Positions 61,386-64,000 of a stretch of 64,000 nt of DNA are shown one piece after another. Source of the stretch: Acidimicrobiales bacterium mtb01 (GTDB taxonomy: Bacteria > Actinomycetota > Acidimicrobiia > Acidimicrobiales > Ilumatobacteraceae); NCBI GenBank assembly GCA_004379135.1, contig NBNI01000006.1, forward strand, positions 185,160 through 249,159. Direction: 5' to 3'. Position numbers and translations under genes: made by a program. The notes under the pieces are model-generated. The model was not told where the DNA came from and did not search any database. It saw nothing but the letters and a program-made list of their open reading frames with translations. The first letter of the stretch is position 1, and each line of letters starts with the position of its first letter.

Positions 61386-62099
61386 ATGCCCATTCACTTG
61401 AGAGCCGAGAGCGGCGACTACGCATCCGCCGTGCTGTGTCCGGGTGACCCGCGACGCGCCAAGTACATCGCCGAGACGTTCTTCGATCCGGGCGCGCGTT
61501 GCGTCAACGAGGAGCGCGGCATGCTCGGGTACACCGGTACCTACAAGGGCAAGCCCATCAGCGTGCAGAGCACGGGCATGGGGACGCCGAGTGCGGGCAT
61601 CGTGTTCGAAGAACTCGTGATGCTCGGGGCGACGCGCCTCATTCGCGTGGGTACGTGCGGCGGGTTGCAGACGCATCTGCGCATGGCCGACACGGTGATC
61701 GCGGTGGCGGCGTCGGCCGACGACCGCACGCCCATTCGATACGCCGGTATGGACGGCTACGCGCCCACCGCCACGTTCGCGTTGGTGGAGACGGCGGCTC
61801 GGCTCAGCCGCGCGGTGAGCGACCGCGTGTTCGTTGGTCCGATCGTGACGAGCGGATTGTTCTACGACCCGGATCCGACCTCGTTCGACCGGTGGCGTTC
61901 GCTCAAGCATCTCGGCGTCGAGATGGAAGCGTCGATGCTGTACACGATCGCGGCGATCAAGGGTGTGGAGGCGCTGGCGATGATGACGGTGAGCGACGTG
62001 CTGGCGCCGGATGCATCGCCGGTGCGGATCAGTGATGACGACCTGAAGAAGGGCGTCGATCAGATGATGCGCATCGCCTGCGACGTCGCCATCTCCTGA
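61386..62099 (+). CDS. deoD: DeoD-type purine nucleoside phosphorylase
   Basis: A 237-residue hexameric-type phosphorylase: phosphate-binding LCPGDPRRAKYIAETF and STGMGTPSAGIVFEEL, RVGTCGGLQ, and EMEASMLYTIAAIKGVEALAMMTVSD with the ribose-contacting MEAS. Length matches E. coli DeoD. It cleaves purine nucleosides with phosphate. The stop codon lies in the 31-base shared hairpin element. Confidence 0.92.
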   Translation: MPIHLRAESGDYASAVLCPGDPRRAKYIAETFFDPGARCVNEERGMLGYTGTYKGKPISVQSTGMGTPSAGIVFEELVMLGATRLIRVGTCGGLQTHLRMADTVIAVAASADDRTPIRYAGMDGYAPTATFALVETAARLSRAVSDRVFVGPIVTSGLFYDPDPTSFDRWRSLKHLGVEMEASMLYTIAAIKGVEALAMMTVSDVLAPDASPVRISDDDLKKGVDQMMRIACDVAIS

Positions 62100-62122
62100 G
62101 GATCTGGTGACTGAAAGTCACC
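62092..62122 (+). repeat. 31-base stop-codon-overlapping hairpin element, copy 2
   Basis: Identical over 31 bases to the minus-strand copy at 1112-1142 and again placed so that the TGA stop is inside it. Here the stem is longer: TCTGGTGACT (62103-62112) pairs perfectly with AGTCACCAGA (62116-62125) around GAA. It separates deoD from the convergent malate dehydrogenase gene. Confidence 0.75.
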
Positions 62123-62132
62123 AGAACAACGG

Positions 62133-63119
62133 TTAGATGAGGCCGAGGTCGCGCACGGCCTGGCGCTCGTCGGCCAATTCGGCGTTCGAGGCGTCGATCT
62201 TGCCGCGGCTGAAATCGTCGATGTCGAGACCCTGGACGATCGAGTACTTGCCGTCCTTGCACACGCACGGGAACGACGAGATGAGCCCCTCGGGCACGCC
62301 GTAGCTGCCATCGCTCGGGATGGCCATGCTCACCCAATCGCCGGGTGCCGTACCGAGGTGCCACGAACGGATGTGATCGACCGCAGCGTTGGCGGCCGAT
62401 GCCGCCGACGACAGGCCGCGCGCTTCAATGATGGCGGCGCCGCGCTTGGCGACGGTGGGGATGAACGTGCCTTCGACCCACGCGTGATCGTTGACGGCCT
62501 GATACGCGTTCTTGCCGCCGACCTCGCAGTGGAACAAGTCGGGGTATTGGGTCGCACTGTGGTTGCCCCAGATGGTCATCTTCTTCACCGCCGTGACCGG
62601 CTGGTTCAACTTCTGCGCGATCTGCGTGACGGCGCGGTTGTGATCGAGACGTGTCATCGCGGTGAAGCGGCCGGCGTCGAGCCCCTTCGCGTTCTGCTGT
62701 GCGATGAGTGCATTCGTGTTGGCCGGGTTGCCCACGACGAGCACCTTCACATCGCGCTTCGCGCCGCGGGCGAGGGCCTCACCCTGCGGCTTGAAGATGC
62801 CGCCGTTGGCGCTGAGGAGATCGCCGCGCTCCATACCGGCCTTGCGCGGCATGGCGCCCACGAGCAGAGCGACGTCGGCATCGCCGAACGCCTTGTCGGC
62901 GTCATCGGTGGCCACCACGCCGGCTAGCAACGGGAACGCGCAGTCGTCGAGTTCCATCTTCACGCCCTCGAGAGCCTTCAGCGCCGGAGTGATTTCGAGC
63001 AGCTGCAGGATCACCGGTGTGTCGGGGCCGAGCATGGCGCCCGAGGCGATACGGAAGAGGAGGCTGTAGCCGATCTGGCCAGCAGCTCCGGTGACGGCAA
63101 CACGTACGGGGGAAGTCAT
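62133..63119 (-). CDS. mdh: Malate dehydrogenase
   Basis: A 328-residue NAD-dependent enzyme of the cytoplasmic MDH type. [14 protein letters not shown] binds [18 protein letters not shown] carries the substrate Arg, [13 protein letters not shown] and TRLDHNRA are conserved, and the catalytic His is in [13 protein letters not shown]. It interconverts malate and oxaloacetate in the TCA cycle. TACGAT lies eight bases before the ATG. Confidence 0.97.
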   Translation of the reverse strand: MTSPVRVAVTGAAGQIGYSLLFRIASGAMLGPDTPVILQLLEITPALKALEGVKMELDDCAFPLLAGVVATDDADKAFGDADVALLVGAMPRKAGMERGDLLSANGGIFKPQGEALARGAKRDVKVLVVGNPANTNALIAQQNAKGLDAGRFTAMTRLDHNRAVTQIAQKLNQPVTAVKKMTIWGNHSATQYPDLFHCEVGGKNAYQAVNDHAWVEGTFIPTVAKRGAAIIEARGLSSAASAANAAVDHIRSWHLGTAPGDWVSMAIPSDGSYGVPEGLISSFPCVCKDGKYSIVQGLDIDDFSRGKIDASNAELADERQAVRDLGLI

Positions 63120-63127
63120 GGGCGCAG

Positions 63128-63133
63128 ATCGTA
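63128..63133 (-). promoter_or_regulatory. Candidate -10 (TACGAT) of mdh
   Basis: Eight bases before the ATG at 63119; leaderless start predicted. Confidence 0.5.
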
Positions 63134-63159
63134 CGCCCGGACGCGGGTGAACCCGAAAG

Positions 63160-64000
63160 TCAGCCGAGAGCCAGGCGAATCTGCTCGGTGTAGTACGTCA
63201 CGCCGTCGCGGTCGAGATGGACCCCGTCCCCGGCAAAACACTCGCCCTGACACAGTTCGGACACCAACTGCCAGTCGAGAAGCACCACGTTGGGGTACTT
63301 CTCGGGCAGGGCGCGAATCTTGGTGTTGTTCGCGTTGGTCCAGCCGCGCTCGACCCGCGTGGTGAGCACCACGACGCGCGGAACCTCGGCAACCGCCTCC
63401 ATGAGGACATCGAGTGTCTCCTGGCTGATGGGCCCGTTGGTACCGAGGTGCACCACGGCCTTGTCCATCGTGACGCCGAGATCCTTCAACTGTACGAAGA
63501 TCTCGGCCCCGATCTTGCCCTGCCGATCCTCGATGGCATCGACCACCCAACCTTCTTCGGCCATCGCGCGCGCGGCGCCTTTCATGACCGAATCGCCGAG
63601 CGCGAACACTCCGTAGTGCGGCGGCACGAACGATGTGCTGGGTGAATCTCCGCCGCCATCACCGCCGACTTGCTCGAGAACATCGGTGACCGAACCGGCC
63701 GCCTGATCGAGCGATGCGCGCACCTCGTTCGGCTTCAGGTCGGCCGCGGCCAGGCTCACCACCGAAAAGGCCGGAATCGCGATCGCCGCCGCGACGATCG
63801 CACCGAAGGCACCGCGTCGACGCAAAGAGCCGGGGCCGCTTTCGAGCAAAGACGTGATCGACTCGCGGAAACGGCGCTCGCGGATGGGCAGTTCGATCAC
63901 GCGATAGCTGAACTCGGTGATGAGCGCGGTGACCGCGAGGGCGCCCACGAACTCGTGCACCTTCAAGTGAACGCCCGTTTCGTGACGCAGGGCCTGGAAC
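63160..64000 (-). CDS. Acyltransferase-3/SGNH-hydrolase protein (partial, N-terminus beyond window)
   Basis: The C-terminal 280 residues are in the window and the frame is open to base 64000. The last membrane helix of the acyltransferase-3 domain ends in [13 protein letters not shown]. After another helix (about 30 residues later) comes an SGNH domain: block [15 protein letters not shown], block [12 protein letters not shown] and block [11 protein letters not shown]. Such fusions O-acetylate cell-surface glycans, the SGNH part transferring the acetyl group outside the membrane. Confidence 0.88.
   Translation of the reverse strand, partial: FQALRHETGVHLKVHEFVGALAVTALITEFSYRVIELPIRERRFRESITSLLESGPGSLRRRGAFGAIVAAAIAIPAFSVVSLAAADLKPNEVRASLDQAAGSVTDVLEQVGGDGGGDSPSTSFVPPHYGVFALGDSVMKGAARAMAEEGWVVDAIEDRQGKIGAEIFVQLKDLGVTMDKAVVHLGTNGPISQETLDVLMEAVAEVPRVVVLTTRVERGWTNANNTKIRALPEKYPNVVLLDWQLVSELCQGECFAGDGVHLDRDGVTYYTEQIRLALG

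Overview
The window is gene-dense, high-GC bacterial DNA with short intergenic gaps; no gap between genes exceeds about 260 bases. The content points to an actinobacterium. There are three WhiB iron-sulfur regulators, one of them next to a PdtaS-type kinase as in mycobacteria (whiB1-pdtaS). There are also actinobacterial families of unknown function (DUF3090, SCO1664-like, DUF3107), a SenX3-RegX3 pair and an F420-type iron-sulfur flavoprotein. MreB, a complete System I cytochrome c maturation operon, form II CoxL-like and FrhB-like proteins, and many genes that look leaderless make class Acidimicrobiia (Ilumatobacter-like) my best guess. That placement is inference. No insertion sequence, prophage, integrase or CRISPR array was seen.

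Layout. 1-57: the 3' part of tRNA-Arg(CCG). 214-7281: a lipoprotein with an Ala/Pro/Glu-rich linker, a YqeY protein, a DNA repair methyltransferase paired with a CMD protein, two MFS transporters and an acyl-CoA dehydrogenase. 7336-11490: a nitrogen island with a lone OmpR-type winged-helix protein, amt-glnK, then a second amt-glnK, with GlnR-like boxes before both transporters. 11492-21326: an orphan molybdenum hydroxylase large subunit, an FrhB-like protein, an esterase, uracil-DNA glycosylase, a phosphatase/DUF3090/SCO1664 trio, and etfA (etfB follows to 22123). 22233-30129: lipid kinase, GDPD, whiB1-pdtaS, a SufR-like regulator divergent from an Mrp-type Fe-S carrier, a YedY-like oxidoreductase and SixA.

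29371-35894 (minus strand): an unbroken ccmABCDEFGHI operon, most genes overlapping by a few bases, divergent from a sortase. 37052-49092: lipid and CoA enzymes, a moaE-small membrane protein-mreB-enoyl-CoA hydratase operon, a degenerate trypsin-like membrane protein, an SDR, a DUF2342 zincin-like protein lacking HExxH, and an MFS protein. 49135-57955 (minus): a phosphate island, pstSCAB-phoU-senX3-regX3, preceded by a PHO-box-like direct repeat, with polyphosphate kinase upstream. 58202-64000: two whiB genes around tatA and a formiminotransferase; a two-gene unit of a 2-oxoglutarate/Fe(II) oxygenase and a formaldehyde-activating-enzyme homologue; purine nucleoside phosphorylase; malate dehydrogenase; and a partial acyltransferase/SGNH protein.

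Two signals run across the whole window. First, a TAnnnT (less often CAnnnT) hexamer sits 6-10 bases before the start codon of more than twenty transcription-unit-leading genes, often in divergent pairs less than 90 bases apart; this implies widespread leaderless transcription. Second, a 31-base element overlapping the stop codon and carrying a hairpin is identical at the 3' ends of two unrelated genes 61 kb apart. The most interesting possible system is the oxygenase plus formaldehyde-activating enzyme pair at 60024-61342, which could be an oxidative demethylase coupled to a formaldehyde trap.
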